A stretch of DNA of 22,054 bases. Origin: MGR-bin208 sp043780275. GTDB taxonomy: Bacteria > Bacteroidota > Bacteroidia > Chitinophagales > Chitinophagaceae. Both the position numbers and the translations under genes were made by a program. The stretch lies in NCBI GenBank assembly GCA_043780275.1, contig JAYWCV010000325.1, positions 1 to 22,054 on the forward strand, written 5' to 3'. The notes beneath the pieces are model-generated. The model had not been told where the DNA came from. It searched no databases and worked only from the letters and a program-made list of their open reading frames with translations. Positions 1-8,800 of the stretch are shown here, one piece after another. How positions within the stretch are numbered: the stretch's first letter is position 1; each line of letters opens with the position of its first letter.

Positions 1-462
1 GGTATTGTTGCTGGTTACATGTACATATTTACTAGCTGGCGATAGAGAAAATATTTTAGGTAGATGAGAATAGTTTTCATTTTTAGAACTTAAAACAACA
101 TCCAGATTTCCGAAAAGTTTTGCTTCTTGTATGGCCTTATTTGCCCATATACCAGTATCGGTATAGGCAGCAGTTTCATTTTCATTCAGCAGGTTCATGG
201 GTACCTGCATAAACTGTGTGGTAGCACCGCCATGTAGAAACAAAACTTCATGGTCGCTATCCAGATTCATTAATTCTTTAACCAATGACCTTGCTTCATC
301 CATTACTGCTTCAAAAACCGGTGTCCGATGTCCAAGCTCCAAAATAGATAATCCGGTATTATTGAAATTGATAATAGCCTGACTTGCTTCGTCAAAAACA
401 TTTTTGGGAAGTATGGATGGACCGGCATTAAAATTATAGATCATTGATTTTGCAGTTAACAT
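1..462 (-). CDS. serC: Phosphoserine aminotransferase, N-terminal part (cut by window edge)
   Basis: PLP-dependent aminotransferase of serine biosynthesis that converts 3-phosphohydroxypyruvate and glutamate to O-phosphoserine; cytosolic. Translating the minus strand from 462 gives 154 uninterrupted codons up to the window edge. The family opening is clear: NFNAGPSILP at residues 10-19, TGLSILELGHR at 36-46, the phosphate-binding GGATTQF at 78-84 and DTGIWANKA at 102-110, whose Trp stacks on PLP in this family. The PLP lysine and the C-terminal domain lie outside the window, so intactness cannot be judged. Start choice: ATG at 462 or a second ATG at 444 (residue 7); family members usually begin only a few residues before the NFNAGPS motif, so 444 is possible. 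A TTACTTTG element at 493-500 fits either start. Identity is secure; only the exact start is open. Confidence 0.93.
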   Translation of the reverse strand, partial: MLTAKSMIYNFNAGPSILPKNVFDEASQAIINFNNTGLSILELGHRTPVFEAVMDEARSLVKELMNLDSDHEVLFLHGGATTQFMQVPMNLLNENETAAYTDTGIWANKAIQEAKLFGNLDVVLSSKNENYSHLPKIFSLSPASKYVHVTSNNT

Positions 463-492
463 CAATTAAAAGTTGCATGATTCAGGAATCTG

Positions 493-528
493 CAAAGTAA
501 CGAAAATGTAAAGTTTCTTTTGGGCAAA
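493..528 (-). promoter_or_regulatory. Possible serC promoter
   Basis: Read on minus, TTACTTTG (500 to 493) matches the Bacteroidota -7 pattern TAnnTTTG at seven of eight positions, and would place the transcript start about 25 nt before the serC ATG. The only TTTG upstream (528-525) is 24 nt away, longer than the usual 19-21, so the -33 part is weak. Confidence 0.35.
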
Positions 529-542
529 ACTGAAATTGCCCA
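521..542 (-). other. Intercistronic hairpin after the phospholipase-like gene
   Basis: TGGGCAA (521-527) and TTGCCCA (536-542) form a perfect 7-bp stem with an 8-nt loop, beginning directly after the stop codon of the minus-strand gene that ends at 543. No T-run follows on either strand, so it is not a standard intrinsic terminator. It may act as a 3' stabiliser or weak termination signal and separates that gene from the serC promoter region. Confidence 0.45.
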
Positions 543-1517
543 TTAATCATGTTCGCGGCCAAGGATATTATTTTTATTCCAGGCACTGTTTAAGGTTTCA
601 AATTCTTTCAGCTCATCTTCCGAAAATAGTTGGTTAGTTAGTTTGGTAAGATTGGGTTGCCCTGCATTTACCCAAGCCGTGTACCAGAATGATGCGATGG
701 TATTAATGGATTGGCGCATTCTTCTTTCCACCATGCCATTCAATTTAGCATCATATGCTTTGCTGAATGCTGAGGAGTATTGACGGATGATAACTCCATT
801 TCGGTTTTCAAACGAATATTTCTGATCGGATGGAAATGATTGGGTAAGATCTTTTTCAAATTTCAGTACAGAGTCGGCAGCCAGAGCACTTTCCATCACT
901 CTTTTCCAGATATATTCTCCGGGGTTTTTAATGTATTCGGCTTTGCCAATAAAAAAATCCCACTCTTTTTCTGCAAGTAGTTCGGGAATACGACTTTCCC
1001 AAAAACCATGTATGCCTTTCTGATCTGTTTTCTGACCATTATGATTACTGGATGCATGAAGCGGAACATGTGAGTCGGCAATATAATGACCTATTTCAGC
1101 AGACAGTTTCAGTATTCGGGCCTGGTTATTTTCTTTAAATGCAAAAGTTAACCGTTGCAGCATGGTTTGAATCCACCAGGGTACTATTCCATTTTCAGTA
1201 ATAATTTGTTCGCCGTGTTTTGCAATGGCGTCATCCCATTTACGGGGAAGATTTTCGAATGGATACGTTCCATAGTGATCAATATCGATATAATGACGGG
1301 GTCCTTCTTCCGGTATGGCATATCTTCTTTTGTCAGGATCAACGGAATGCTCGGATAAAAACTCGGCATTGGGTTTGTACAAAACCATCATCTCGGGGGG
1401 GAGCATAAAAATGGCGTAGTAATTTATTTTACGATGGGCATAAAATCCCCAGCAAAAGCATGGATAGGTGATGCTTAAAAAAATACAAACAACAACCAGT
1501 TTTTTTATTGCTGACAA
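543..1517 (-). CDS. Secreted zinc-dependent phospholipase C / S1-P1 nuclease-like enzyme
   Basis: A 324-residue predicted exported enzyme of the fold shared by bacterial zinc phospholipase C and S1/P1 nucleases, which hydrolyse phosphodiester bonds with a tri-zinc centre. Residues 1-22 look like a signal peptide ending FCFC-W, so cleavage would leave Trp23 as the new N-terminus, as in this fold where the N-terminal Trp binds zinc. Other candidate ligands are H28, D60 or D62, H75, H144-xxx-D148, H154 and H170-xxx-E174. The spacing and final Glu resemble phospholipase C more than nuclease. The start is TTG at 1517: an in-frame stop (TAA) lies at 1551-1553 with no ATG between, and the next ATG (residue 38) would remove both signal and Trp. 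It probably shares a transcript with the DUF502 gene 46 bp upstream. Substrate (lipid or nucleic acid) is unknown; the metal site is convincing. Confidence 0.8.
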   Translation of the reverse strand: MSAIKKLVVVCIFLSITYPCFCWGFYAHRKINYYAIFMLPPEMMVLYKPNAEFLSEHSVDPDKRRYAIPEEGPRHYIDIDHYGTYPFENLPRKWDDAIAKHGEQIITENGIVPWWIQTMLQRLTFAFKENNQARILKLSAEIGHYIADSHVPLHASSNHNGQKTDQKGIHGFWESRIPELLAEKEWDFFIGKAEYIKNPGEYIWKRVMESALAADSVLKFEKDLTQSFPSDQKYSFENRNGVIIRQYSSAFSKAYDAKLNGMVERRMRQSINTIASFWYTAWVNAGQPNLTKLTNQLFSEDELKEFETLNSAWNKNNILGREHD

Positions 1518-1563
1518 ATTGGAAGGTATTTTAAAAAAGTAATGATCCGTTTACTCCTAATTA

Positions 1564-2157
1564 TCACGTACCCAAATCTACCACACCACCGGTTACAGCA
1601 TATTTCATCGATTCTCCCGAATTCAACTTTTCTATCTTTCGAACCTTTGTTCGGGGTAAGATATATAATTGCCCGGCAAAATTATAAGACTGAGGTACAT
1701 AAACCGCTACATGCTCATTTCCGAGATCGAACTTCTGCATTTCTTCATCGGTCATAAATCCCACTATCCACACGTCTTCCGAAAACACATTGGCCAATAC
1801 AGCTTTGTCGAATTTCTTTTTATCACCAGCAAAAGCTTCAAAAAAATCTTTGACAGATGTATAAATAAATTTTATACCGGGTGTTCTTTCCATCAGGTGA
1901 TCGAAAAAATTAATCAAGCTTCCCATCAGGAAATTTGAACTCACCCAACCAATCAGGATGACAAAAGCTATAATCAATATAAACCCAATGCCTGCGATAT
2001 TAAAGTAAGGTCTCAGTATACCATCAATCATTTCAAAAAGCCAGAATAAAAGATATCCGGTTACGGCTATCGGTGCCAGAATTAAAACACCTTGTACAAA
2101 ATAGCGTAGCAATGTTCTGTAAGTCAATCTTCCAATGGCTTTAGTCTTCGAGGTCAT
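1564..2157 (-). CDS. DUF502 family membrane protein
   Basis: A 197-residue protein of the DUF502 (COG2928) family, with no established biochemical function. It has a short basic N-terminus (TSKTKAIGRL), two hydrophobic helices at about residues 20-42 and 54-76, and a soluble C-terminal half. Family features visible are the region around MERTPGIKFIYTSVKDFFEAF (about 88-108) and the valine-rich VAVYVPQSYNFAGQLYILPR segment (about 150-169). The length is usual for the family. ATG at 2157 is the only sensible start. It is probably the first gene of a two-gene minus-strand unit with the phospholipase-like gene and is divergent from the efflux operon; nothing in the sequence links it functionally to the pump. 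The family assignment is confident; the role is open. Confidence 0.87.
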   Translation of the reverse strand: MTSKTKAIGRLTYRTLLRYFVQGVLILAPIAVTGYLLFWLFEMIDGILRPYFNIAGIGFILIIAFVILIGWVSSNFLMGSLINFFDHLMERTPGIKFIYTSVKDFFEAFAGDKKKFDKAVLANVFSEDVWIVGFMTDEEMQKFDLGNEHVAVYVPQSYNFAGQLYILPRTKVRKIEKLNSGESMKYAVTGGVVDLGT

Positions 2158-2240
2158 AGAAAAAATTTAAATAAAGGTAGTTTAAATAAAAAAGTGAGGT
2201 AAAAAATAAAAGAGATGCAATTTAAATAGCCTCTTATTGG

Positions 2241-2305
2241 AGGGTTGCTAACTTTTAATAAGTTAATGCTAACCTGGTAGGAGCATTACAAAGGTTGGCA
2301 ACCCT
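2241..2305. repeat. Nested inverted repeats in divergent regulatory region
   Basis: Three perfect inverted repeats are packed end to end. The outer pair is AGGGTTGC (2241-2248) with GCAACCCT (2298-2305). Directly inside it TAACTT (2249-2254) pairs with AAGTTA (2260-2265), and TAATGCT (2264-2270) with AGCATTA (2282-2288). In addition GGTTG-G-CAACC lies at 2293-2303. The 2243-2274 segment can also form one longer imperfect palindrome with GGTT...AACC ends. The TAACTT-N5-AAGTTA core has the size of a TetR-type operator and sits 68 bp before the promoter of the TetR gene. It could be an operator cluster, or a folded leader of the minus-strand DUF502 transcript. Confidence 0.5.
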
Positions 2306-2332
2306 TAGCGACAATAATAAAACGCAGGAAAC

Positions 2333-2363
2333 TTTGTTTATGTTTAAAGTTTTTATAGTTTTG
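2333..2363 (+). promoter_or_regulatory. Bacteroidota-type promoter of the efflux operon
   Basis: TTTG at 2333-2336, then exactly 19 nt, then TAGTTTTG at 2356-2363, a full match to the TTTG-N19-TAnnTTTG pattern. Transcription would start near 2370, only about 5 nt before the ATG at 2375, so the regulator mRNA would be nearly leaderless. Confidence 0.7.
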
Positions 2364-2374
2364 CTCCTCTAATT

Positions 2375-2989
2375 ATGGAACAAAAAGAAAGAATTGCCGA
2401 AAAAGCCAACGAAATGTTCAGGAAGTACGGAATACGTTCTGTTTCCATGGACGATATCTCTTCGCAGATAGGGATGTCGAAAAAAACATTGTATCAATGG
2501 TTTACCGATAAAGAAGAGCTGGTCAATGATGTAATCTGCACGATTATGAATCATAACAGAGAAGAGTGCATCTGTTACAAAAAGAAATCGGAGAACGCCG
2601 TTCACGAACTTTTTTTGGCCTTTGACATGATCAGCGAATTGTTTGCCAACATGAACCCTTCAGTGATGTATGACCTTGAAAAATATCATCCTGCTGTATT
2701 TAGAAAATTACAGGAGTATAAATATGGTTTTATGTACTCCATGATCAGGGAAAACCTTGAACGGGGGATCAGAGAAGAAATATATCGTTCGGAAATTGAT
2801 GTGGAGATCCTTACCCGTTTCCGGATTGAAAGTACCATGCTTGCATTTAATGCCGAAGTATTTCCTACCAACCGAACCGAATTAGTGAAAATAGAAAAAG
2901 AAATCCTCGAACATTTTTTATTTGGCGTTACCAATGCCAAGGGTCAAAAATTAATACAGAAATACATACAACAAAGACAAAAATCATAA
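2375..2989 (+). CDS. TetR/AcrR family transcriptional regulator of the efflux operon
   Basis: A 204-residue one-component regulator, presumably the repressor of the exporter genes that follow. The N-terminal DNA-binding domain is canonical: RIAEKANEMFRKYGIRSVS at about 6-24, followed by the helix-turn-helix ISSQIGMSKKTLYQWFTDKEEL at about 28-49. The C-terminal two thirds are helical ligand-binding and dimer sequence with no recognisable ligand signature (rich in Met, Phe and Glu). The start is ATG at 2375, close behind a strong promoter. The stop is separated from the next gene by only two bases, so it is co-transcribed with the pump; autoregulation through the inverted repeats at 2241-2305 is an inference. 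The inducer is unknown. Confidence 0.92.
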   Translation: MEQKERIAEKANEMFRKYGIRSVSMDDISSQIGMSKKTLYQWFTDKEELVNDVICTIMNHNREECICYKKKSENAVHELFLAFDMISELFANMNPSVMYDLEKYHPAVFRKLQEYKYGFMYSMIRENLERGIREEIYRSEIDVEILTRFRIESTMLAFNAEVFPTNRTELVKIEKEILEHFLFGVTNAKGQKLIQKYIQQRQKS

Positions 2990-2991
2990 AG

Positions 2992-4404
2992 ATGAAACAA
3001 AGACGATTCCGGAAATTAATCTGGATGATGACAGGCTTGCTAACAAGTACAGCTTCATTAATGGCACAGGAAGAAACAATAAATAAATTTTCTGTAAAAC
3101 AGGCAGTTGAGTTTGCTATGAAAAACAGTTTTCAGGTGAAGAATCAACTAGAAGCAATCAAAGCACAGGAGCAGGTTAACCGGGAAGTGACATCCATGGC
3201 TTATCCGCAATTAAGCAGCAGTATAGGCTTCAATTATTTCCCAAACATACCGGTGCAGAGTTTCCCCAATTTTATTAAAGCGGCTACTTATGGAGTACTG
3301 GAAAATGAAGGAGTTAAAAATGGTAGCGGTAACCCAATAATTTCTCCGAGTGATTTTGGATTTGTTCAGGCACAGTTTGGTACAAAGTTAACTGCTTCGG
3401 CCAGTGTAGATATGTCTTGGATACTTTTCGATGGACAGGTATTTGTTGGATTGCAGGCCCGTGATGCCGTGATGCTATTTGTCAAAAAAAGCAAAGAGGT
3501 TACCGAAGAACAGATTAAGACTAATATCCATAAAATCTATTACCAGTTGTTAATTGGAAAAAAACAGATTGATGTGATAGATGCAAACATTGTGCGGTTT
3601 GAAAAACTATCGAGAGATGTAAAAATTATTTATCAGAATGGTTTTGCTGAAAAACTGGATGTGGACCGTGTTTCTGTTGCATTAACCAATTTGAAAACGG
3701 AAAAAATTAAAATGGAAAACATGCTGGAAAGCGGGTTTGCCGGAATGAAATTCCTGATGGGGATGCCGCAAAAAGACCATTTGATTTTAACAGACTCCAT
3801 CACCGATGAGCACATCGCGGATGATTTGGCTGATGCTGTATATAATTACAATGACCGTAAAGAATTTCAACAAATGGAAATTGCGGAAAAACTCTCGGAG
3901 TATAATGTAAAAAGATATAAGCTAAGTTATTATCCAACCTTGGCGGCATTTGGTTCTTACAGTAAGAATGCACAACGAAACAAATTCAATTTTTTCGATT
4001 TCAGTGAAAGTTGGTTTCCAACCGGGGTTGTTGGAGTGAAACTGAGCATGCCTATTTTCAATGGTTTTGCCAAAGACGCCAGAGTAAAAAAAGCAGAGAT
4101 TGAGTTAAGGCAAACCAGAAATACAATGGAAATGCTGAAGCAGGCCATTGATATGGAAGTGGAACAGTCGAGAATAAAAATGCGAAGTGCTTTACTGACT
4201 ATCCATGCACAAAAAGATAATATGAAACTGGCCGAAACTGTTTTAAATGTTGCATCAAAAAAGTTTGAACAGGGTATAGGTCCCAATCAGGATATCATTA
4301 TTGCACAGACAGAATTAAAAACAGCTCAAACCAATTATTATGCTGCTTTATATGATGCCATCATTGCCAAAACAGATTATTTAAAAGCAGCCGGAAAATT
4401 ATAA
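2992..4404 (+). CDS. TolC-family outer-membrane efflux channel
   Basis: A 470-residue outer-membrane factor, the exit duct of a tripartite efflux system. Residues 1-25 form a signal peptide ending near SLMAQ; the mature part starts with the family's VKQAVEFAMKNSFQVKNQLEAIKAQEQ helix (about 35-61). Two related halves, each with long amphipathic helices, are visible: the second resumes at about 290 (RKEFQQMEIAEKLSEYNVK), and the end carries the typical GPNQDIIIAQTELKTAQTNYYAALYDAIIAKTDYLKAAG segment that begins near residue 428. Length is normal for TolC proteins. It starts two bases after the regulator stop and ends 23 bp before the adaptor gene, so it is in the middle of one operon. Function as an efflux channel is confident; the transported substrate is not predictable. 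Confidence 0.92.
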   Translation: MKQRRFRKLIWMMTGLLTSTASLMAQEETINKFSVKQAVEFAMKNSFQVKNQLEAIKAQEQVNREVTSMAYPQLSSSIGFNYFPNIPVQSFPNFIKAATYGVLENEGVKNGSGNPIISPSDFGFVQAQFGTKLTASASVDMSWILFDGQVFVGLQARDAVMLFVKKSKEVTEEQIKTNIHKIYYQLLIGKKQIDVIDANIVRFEKLSRDVKIIYQNGFAEKLDVDRVSVALTNLKTEKIKMENMLESGFAGMKFLMGMPQKDHLILTDSITDEHIADDLADAVYNYNDRKEFQQMEIAEKLSEYNVKRYKLSYYPTLAAFGSYSKNAQRNKFNFFDFSESWFPTGVVGVKLSMPIFNGFAKDARVKKAEIELRQTRNTMEMLKQAIDMEVEQSRIKMRSALLTIHAQKDNMKLAETVLNVASKKFEQGIGPNQDIIIAQTELKTAQTNYYAALYDAIIAKTDYLKAAGKL

Positions 4405-4427
4405 TATAAAAGACTAACAACATACAG

Positions 4428-5642
4428 ATGAAAAAAATAACACAAATTTCTATAGCCCTTTTTACAATCCTAATCATGGCGTCGTGCGGCAGTAGTAAAA
4501 AAGAAGGATCTGCATTGATTAATGATAAAAAAGCAGCCATTGAAAAACTAAAAACAGATAGGTCTAAAACGGATGAAGAAATTCTAAAACTGGAAGCTGA
4601 ACTTGCGAAGCTTGACAGTAATTCAACGAATTCAACCAAAATAAAATTGGTAGGAATTTCACTGGTAACAACGCAGGACTTTAAGCATTATATCGACTTA
4701 CAGGGAAAAGTGGATGCCGAAAATATTTCTTACATATCGCCCCGTGGAATGCCCGGACAGGTTAAAGCCATATACATACAACAGGGGCAGTTTGTAAAAA
4801 AAGGGCAATTGTTATTGAAGTTGGATGATGCCATCATACAGCAACAAATAACTGCAGCAAAACAACAGTTGGAAGGAATTAAGACGCAATTGAATTTTGC
4901 TAAAAATATTTATCAACGTCAAAAAAATCTGTGGGACCAAAACATTGGAACCGAAGTGCAATTGATAACTGCCAAAACAAATGTGGAAGCCATGGAAAAT
5001 CAATTGAAATCGACTAACGAACAGGTCAATGTGGCTGTTGAACAAATGAAGACTACCAATGTTTACAGCGATGTAAATGGTGTGGCGGATATTGTTGCAA
5101 TACGGGTTGGAGAAACATTTCAGGGGATGACTGCCATGGGTCCGCAGATAAAGATTGTAAACACAAGTAGTTTGAAAGTGGTGACCAATGTTCCTGAAAA
5201 TTATTTATCCAGAATCAGGAAAGGGTCCATAGTGGAAATAAATATTCCGGATGCAAATAAAACGTTCACTTCAAGTATTTCAATGATCAGTCAATCTATT
5301 GATGCAACAACCAGGGGATTTAATGCAGAAGCAAAAATCCCTTCCGATCCTACATTAAAACCAAACCAAACTGCCATTATGCGTATACTGGATTATGCAG
5401 CGAATAATGCAGTGGTCATTCCGGTCAACATGGTACAATCGGATGAAAACAGTAAATATGTTTATTTACTAACGACAACAAGCAATGGAAAAACAGTAGC
5501 TAAAAAACAACCAGTCATTATTGGCGAAGTGTATGGTAATAATGTTGAAATAAAATCGGGTTTAAAAGCAGGCGACCAGTTAATCACCGAAGGATATCAG
5601 CATATTTATGACGGGCAGATGATTAGTACAGAGATAAAATAA
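4428..5642 (+). CDS. RND efflux periplasmic adaptor, predicted lipoprotein
   Basis: A 404-residue membrane-fusion protein that bridges the inner-membrane pump and the TolC channel. A type II signal ends in MASC with the lipidated Cys at residue 20, so it is probably anchored by lipid. Residues 30-66 are a charged coiled-coil-like stretch (LEAELAKLDSN). The lipoyl/barrel-sandwich halves follow: VDAENISYISPRGMPGQVKAIYIQQGQFVKKGQLLLKLDD at about 95-134 and VYSDVNGVADIVAIRVGETF at about 206-225, flanking an alpha-hairpin rich in Gln and Lys. The beta-barrel and membrane-proximal domains occupy the rest. Gene order regulator-channel-adaptor-pump is usual for this phylum. The pump gene follows only after 195 bp that hold repeat-like DNA, unlike the tight spacing before it. 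Confidence 0.92.
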   Translation: MKKITQISIALFTILIMASCGSSKKEGSALINDKKAAIEKLKTDRSKTDEEILKLEAELAKLDSNSTNSTKIKLVGISLVTTQDFKHYIDLQGKVDAENISYISPRGMPGQVKAIYIQQGQFVKKGQLLLKLDDAIIQQQITAAKQQLEGIKTQLNFAKNIYQRQKNLWDQNIGTEVQLITAKTNVEAMENQLKSTNEQVNVAVEQMKTTNVYSDVNGVADIVAIRVGETFQGMTAMGPQIKIVNTSSLKVVTNVPENYLSRIRKGSIVEINIPDANKTFTSSISMISQSIDATTRGFNAEAKIPSDPTLKPNQTAIMRILDYAANNAVVIPVNMVQSDENSKYVYLLTTTSNGKTVAKKQPVIIGEVYGNNVEIKSGLKAGDQLITEGYQHIYDGQMISTEIK

Positions 5643-5676
5643 ATTTTCAAACAAAGTCGTAAAGATTTAATTAATT

Positions 5677-5728
5677 GTCTTTGTTCCTTTGCGGTTCCTT
5701 AGTGGCTTTGCGCCTTTGCGGCGAAAAA
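5677..5728 (+). repeat. Short CTTTGCGG-type tandem repeat in the adaptor-pump gap
   Basis: Five degenerate units at roughly 8-11-nt spacing: CTTTGTTC, CTTTGCGGTTC, CTTAGTGG, CTTTGCGC and CTTTGCGG, then GCG and an A-run. Its base composition is unlike the surrounding AT-rich DNA. I recall similar CTTTGCG/CTTAGCG strings between genes in many Bacteroidota genomes, but could not search for them. It contains TTTG (5680-5683), N19 and TGGCTTTG (5703-5710), one base off the phylum promoter pattern, so it might also serve as a promoter for the pump gene. Confidence 0.55.
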
Positions 5729-5756
5729 AATTGAATAAAAATTTACCGTACAAGAG

Positions 5757-5785
5757 TGCCCGTCTGAATAGGATTCATCCGGGCA
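5757..5785. repeat. GC-rich palindromic element (hairpin) in the adaptor-pump gap
   Basis: TGCCCG (5757-5762) pairs with CGGGCA (5780-5785) and, inside a symmetric TC/TC mismatch, TGAAT (5765-5769) pairs with ATTCA (5773-5777) around an AGG loop. This gives an 11-bp stem in 29 bases. No T-run follows, so it is not a normal terminator. The compact GC-rich hairpin in AT-rich DNA is the form of a dispersed palindromic (REP-like) element, or of an mRNA processing or stabilising structure inside the operon. Confidence 0.55.
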
Positions 5786-5837
5786 GGCGACACAAAAGTT
5801 GAATAGATAACTAACTGACGACAACAAAAATATTTTT

Positions 5838-8800
5838 ATGAATTTAAAAGAAGGCATTGGCAGAAAGTTTAAAGAATATGGACCAACAAGCTGGGCCATT
5901 GATAACCGAACGGCTATTTATATTATTGCTATTTTAATTTCGGTGTATGGGTTGATACAGTTCAATAACATGCCGAAGGAACAGTTTCCGGATATTGTAG
6001 TTCCCACTATTAGTATAAGCACGGTATATGTTGGTAATTCGCCAAAGGATATTGAGAACCTGGTTACCCGGCCTATTGAAAAACAATTGAAGGGTATCAG
6101 TGGTGCCAAGGTGAAAAAAATTACCAGCACTTCTCAAACCGATTTCAGTTTAATTATTGTAGAATTTGATACGGACGTAAAACCAGATATAGCCAAAACA
6201 AAAGTGAAAGATGCGATTGATAAAGCTAAGTCTGACTTACCAAACGACCTGACTTCACAACCCAACGCACAGGAGTTTGCATTCAGTGAAATGCCCATCA
6301 TGTTTGTCAATGTAAGTGGTGATTATGACGGTATAAAACTGAAAGAGTTTGCCAAAAAAATGCAGGATCGTTTTGAGCAACTAACTGAAATTACACGTGC
6401 TGAAATTGTGGGAGCACCGGAAAGGGAGATACAGGTAAATGTAGATCCTTATAAGATGCAGGTGGCCAAACTGAGTTTTACGGATATTGAAAATGCCATC
6501 AGTCGGGAGAACCATGATATCACCGGTGGATTGATAGAAGTTGGCGATATGAAACGTACTATCAAGGTCAAAGGACAATTTACCAGTGCATTGAATCTGC
6601 AAAACATTATTGTACGAAGCAGTGCCAGGGGTGCCGCTGTTTATTTAAAAGATATTGCAAGCATAAAAGATACTGTTAAAGAAAAAGAAAGTTATGCTCG
6701 GTTAGATGGGAAAAATGTTATCACCATCAATATCGTAAAACGGGCAGGAGAAAATTTAATCAGTGCTGCCGGAAAGATCAAAGACATCACGGCTGCCATG
6801 CAAAAGGATGAAGTGTTGCCAAAAGATTTGAAAGTGGTTATCACCGGCGATCAGAGCAAGGCGACAGCCACTTCTTTCAACGAATTGATCAATACCATCA
6901 TCATCGGTTTCGTATTGGTTTTATTAGTGCTGATGTTTTTTATGGGTGTTACCAATGCATTCTTTGTTGCACTCAGTGTACCACTCAGTGTGTTTGTGGC
7001 ATTTTTATTTTTACCCGTTGGTGATTTTATAATAGGTACACCAATCACCTTAAACTTTATCGTATTATTTGCACTATTGTTTGGTTTGGGTATCATCGTA
7101 GATGATGCGATTGTGGTTATTGAAAATACACATCGTATTTACAAGAATGGGAAAGTGCCCATTATACAAAGTGCCAAAGAAGCCGCCGGGGAAATCTTTA
7201 TTCCGGTACTGGCCGGTACTGCAACTACATTGGCTCCATTCTTTCCGTTACTTTTCTGGAAAGGTATTATTGGGAAGTTTATGATTTACCTGCCAACGAT
7301 GCTGATACTTACATTGGCCGCATCTTTGATTGTGGCCTTTATTTTCAACCCGGTATTTGCAGTAAGCTTTATGAAACCCGAGGGCAGGGAATTTGATGAA
7401 CCGAAAAAAGAATTATTTAAAAAACCATTATTTTGGGTAGCCACCGGTTTGGGTTTAATGCTTCATTTGGCCGGCTGGCATGGTTTTGCCAACTTTCTCT
7501 GGTTTATGGTTTTACTTACTATTCTTAATCGTTTTGTATTCCGCGATATCATACATTATTTTCAAAACACCGTATTGCCTGGCCTGATGAGCCGGTACGA
7601 AATATTATTACATTGGGTACTTAAGGGTACAAGACCTGTGTGGATGCTGGTAAGTTTGTTTGTATTATTCCCGGTATCGGTTGGGTTGTTGATATTGAGA
7701 GGAAACGATCAAACCTTCTTTCCAAGTGGTGATCCTAATTTTATTTATGTCTATTTAAAAATGCCCATTGGAACCCATGTGAAAACCACGGACAGTGTTA
7801 CGTCACTGTTAGAAAAGAAAGTGTATAAGGTTCTGGAGAAAGAGAATCCGGGAACAGCCGGCAGTATCGTAGAAAGTATCATTACCAATGTGGCAAATAG
7901 TGCCAATAATCCTCGGAGTAATAATCGCAGTATCCAATCCAATTTGGGAAGGATTCAGGTTTCGTTTGTTGAATATGAAAAAAGGCATGGTATACATACC
8001 AAGCCATACCTGAACGAAATTCGGGCACAAATGGTAGGTATACCCGGTGCCAGTATTGAAGTGGCCCAGGAAGATGGAGGACCTCCTACCGACCCGCCGG
8101 TTAATATTGAAATTATCGGAGACAGTTTTGAAGAAATTTCAAAAGTAGCCAGTAGTTTATCCAATTATTTAGATACAAACCAGGTCTATGGTATAGAAAA
8201 TTTACACATGGATGTGGACCTGAACAGCCCGGAAATAACCGTAAATATTGACCGTGAAAAAGCCATGATGGAAGGACTGAGTACCGGACAGATTGGAATG
8301 GAAATACGAACGGCTGTGTTTGGTAAAGAAGTAAGTAAGTTGAAAATAGGCGAGGATGAATATAAGATCCAGTTGCGTTATGCCGACCTGCAACGTAAGA
8401 ATATTACCGATGTTATGAATATGCATATCACATTCATGGATATGAATACCATGATGGTGAAATCCATTCCGGTGAGTGCTGTAGCAACCATCGATTATAC
8501 CAATACTTCCGGTGCCATTGCCCGTAAAAATGTAAAACGTACCATTCAATTACAGTCCAATGTGTTGGATCCAACCATGACCGGCGAAGTAAATAAACAA
8601 CTGGGCTTAAAGATTGCAGATTTCAAATCGAAGAACAGGATTCCTGACGATGTTACTATTAAACAAACCGGTCAAAGTGAACAGGAAGCAGAGACCAATA
8701 AATTTTTAGGCACTGCATTCTTCCTTGCACTGGGATTGATTTTCCTGATACTGGTTTTACAGTTCAACTCGATGAGCAAGCCATTCATTGTATTGACAGA

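Noticed and set aside
521..542. Hairpin as a standard intrinsic terminator
   Set aside because: The stem is good but is followed by AAAGAAAC on the minus strand rather than T residues; listed only as a hairpin.
3957..4286. 109-codon open frame on minus within the TolC-type gene
   Set aside because: It overlaps a clear TolC coding region; Ser/Phe-rich shadow sequence without homology that I recognise.
5757..5785. The GC-rich hairpin as an intrinsic terminator for the adaptor gene
   Set aside because: No T-run follows on either strand and the pump gene must be transcribed past it; kept as a palindromic repeat instead.
8202..8549. 115-codon open frame on minus within the permease
   Set aside because: A shadow frame, rich in His and Ile as expected from antisense of membrane protein codons; no promoter or family match.
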